Source of the DNA: JBBTWG01 sp038062935 | Lineage (GTDB): Bacteria; Patescibacteriota; Gracilibacteria; UBA1369; UBA12463 | DNA length: 27,598 nt | Reading direction: 5' to 3' | NCBI GenBank assembly: GCA_038062935.1 | Contig: JBBTWG010000002.1 | Coordinates: forward strand, 1 to 27,598 | Shown here: positions 26,889 to 27,598 of the stretch, one piece after another | How positions within the stretch are numbered: position 1 is the first letter of the stretch | How the letters are laid out: the number at the start of each line of letters is the position of its first letter | The notes under the pieces: generated by a model | Told to the model about the DNA's origin: nothing | Seen by the model: the letters and a program-made list of their open reading frames with translations, nothing else | Database searches by the model: none | Translations under genes and position numbers: made by a program

Positions 26889-27598
26889 CTATTTTTTGTG
26901 GATGAGCTTCTTCCCTATTTCCCAGACATTTCCGGCGCCGATCGTGATGACGACTTCGTATGCTGCTGCGATTTTTTCGATGTTTTCTTCTGACTCTTCT
27001 GTGTACACTTTTTTCCCACTTTCTCTTATTTTTTGTGCGAGGATTTCTTTGGACATCCCCTCTTTGTCTTCTGTGGCGTCACGTGCTTCGTAGATGTTTG
27101 GGATGAGGACGGCGTCTGCGTCAGCGAAACAGGTTTTGAAATCTTCCAGGAAGAATTTGGTTCTGCTGAATTGGTGTGGTTGGAAGACTGCGAGGATTTT
27201 TTCTGTGGGGAATTTTTCGCGTGCTGCCTGGAGTGTGGCGCGGATTTCTACTGGATGGTGGCCGTAATCATCGTAGATTTTTGTTTGGCCGTTCTCGTGA
27301 TGGAAAATTCCTTTATATTCGAATCTTCGCATGGTGCCTGCGAAATTGCTCAAGCTTTTTCGAATTGTTTCCTGCGAAATTCCGAAATATTTTCCGAGCG
27401 CGGCGGCGAGCGCGGCGTTTTTTTGATTATGTTTTCCGGGAATTTGAAGATCGGTTTTGAAGTTTTTTTCTGTGGTGATTTTCTGGCATGTGACTTTTGC
27501 TGCGATTTTTTTGCTACTTTCGTCGTCTTCGTGGTGGACGAGAATTCCTTCCTGCGGGATTTTTTTTATGAAATTTTCGAAAGCCTGATCGTATGATT
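26889..27598 (-). CDS. murC: UDP-N-acetylmuramate--L-alanine ligase, C-terminal part
   Basis: The frame enters at the right edge (reading SYDQAFENFIKKIPQEGILV) and runs to the TAG at 26891-26889, about 235 residues. It covers the end of the central ATP-binding domain (LQIPGKHNQKNAALAAALG, FAGTMRRFEYKG) and the whole C-terminal domain (YDDYGHHPVEIRATLQAARE, AVFQPHQFSRTKFFLEDF, IPNIYEARDATEDKEGMS and GAGNVWEIGKKL). The H-HP-EI and FQPH-SR motifs identify MurC, which adds L-alanine to UDP-MurNAc in peptidoglycan synthesis. The N-terminal domain lies beyond the window. The DMT permease gene follows after one base. Confidence 0.95.
   Translation of the reverse strand, partial: SYDQAFENFIKKIPQEGILVHHEDDESSKKIAAKVTCQKITTEKNFKTDLQIPGKHNQKNAALAAALGKYFGISQETIRKSLSNFAGTMRRFEYKGIFHHENGQTKIYDDYGHHPVEIRATLQAAREKFPTEKILAVFQPHQFSRTKFFLEDFKTCFADADAVLIPNIYEARDATEDKEGMSKEILAQKIRESGKKVYTEESEENIEKIAAAYEVVITIGAGNVWEIGKKLIHKK

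Noticed and set aside
1..27598. TGA recoding (as in Gracilibacteria/Absconditabacteria)
   Set aside because: Several genes end at TGA at their family's expected length, including tsf, ribBA and the RsbW-linked neighbours, and no in-frame TGA is needed in any gene.

Overview
This window looks like the core chromosome of a small-genome bacterium, most likely a member of the Patescibacteria/CPR. The basis is the gene repertoire: a VirB2-like pilin protein, a PrsW-type protease with a soluble tail, a winged-helix/nucleotidyltransferase hypothetical, and a secreted Ig/FN3 protein with a TGPE-type tail. Packing is very tight and Shine-Dalgarno sequences are almost absent. TGA is an ordinary stop codon (for example at the ends of tsf and ribBA), so this is not a TGA-recoded lineage such as Gracilibacteria. 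Taxonomy is inference; no rRNA is present.

Layout. 1-5.8 kb: the 5' part of uvrC (leftward), a nucleotidyltransferase-like hypothetical, der (leftward), a pilin-like protein, an AI-2E-family transporter and a glycosyltransferase (leftward). 5.8-8.2 kb, leftward: an RsbW-like kinase, a STAS antagonist and a PrsW-like protease, with a chorismate mutase upstream. 8.2-8.6 kb: a 375-bp divergent intergenic region holding a probable MITE and the rpsB promoter and leader. 8.6-12.8 kb, rightward: rpsB, a small membrane protein, tsf, ribBA and ribD. 12.9-16.4 kb: a large transporter-like protein with a HEAT-like tail, then an RsbU/SpoIIE-type phosphatase. 16.4-16.6 kb: a giant palindrome. 16.6-19.6 kb: an accessory island of different composition (gene relic, SemiSWEET-like protein, Crp/Fnr regulator, SEC-C mini-protein, thioredoxin lipoprotein, CcdA). 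19.6-25.4 kb: queA, ilvE (leftward), the Ig/FN3 surface protein, yggT and cysS. 25.5-26 kb: a RelE-type toxin-antitoxin pair. 26-27.6 kb: murC (partial) and a DMT permease, both leftward.

How the parts fit together. The kinase, STAS protein and phosphatase are the three components of a partner-switching circuit, split over two loci. The island encodes a plausible extracytoplasmic thiol-reduction pathway (CcdA to thioredoxin lipoprotein) beside a Crp/Fnr-type regulator. ribBA and ribD sit in the same run of genes as rpsB and tsf and provide the first steps of riboflavin synthesis; ribE and ribH are not in the window.

The most unusual signals lie outside the genes. There are 7-bp tandem repeats at four junctions between co-directional genes, three of them containing the upstream gene's stop codon. 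There are two unrelated long perfect inverted repeats (38-bp and 35-bp arms), the first flanked by a 5-bp direct repeat. Extended -10 elements lie 6-8 nt before several start codons, predicting leaderless mRNAs. A T-over-A bias on the + strand, independent of gene direction, is lost in the island. All four convergent gene pairs overlap at their 3' ends. No tRNA, rRNA or CRISPR array was seen.
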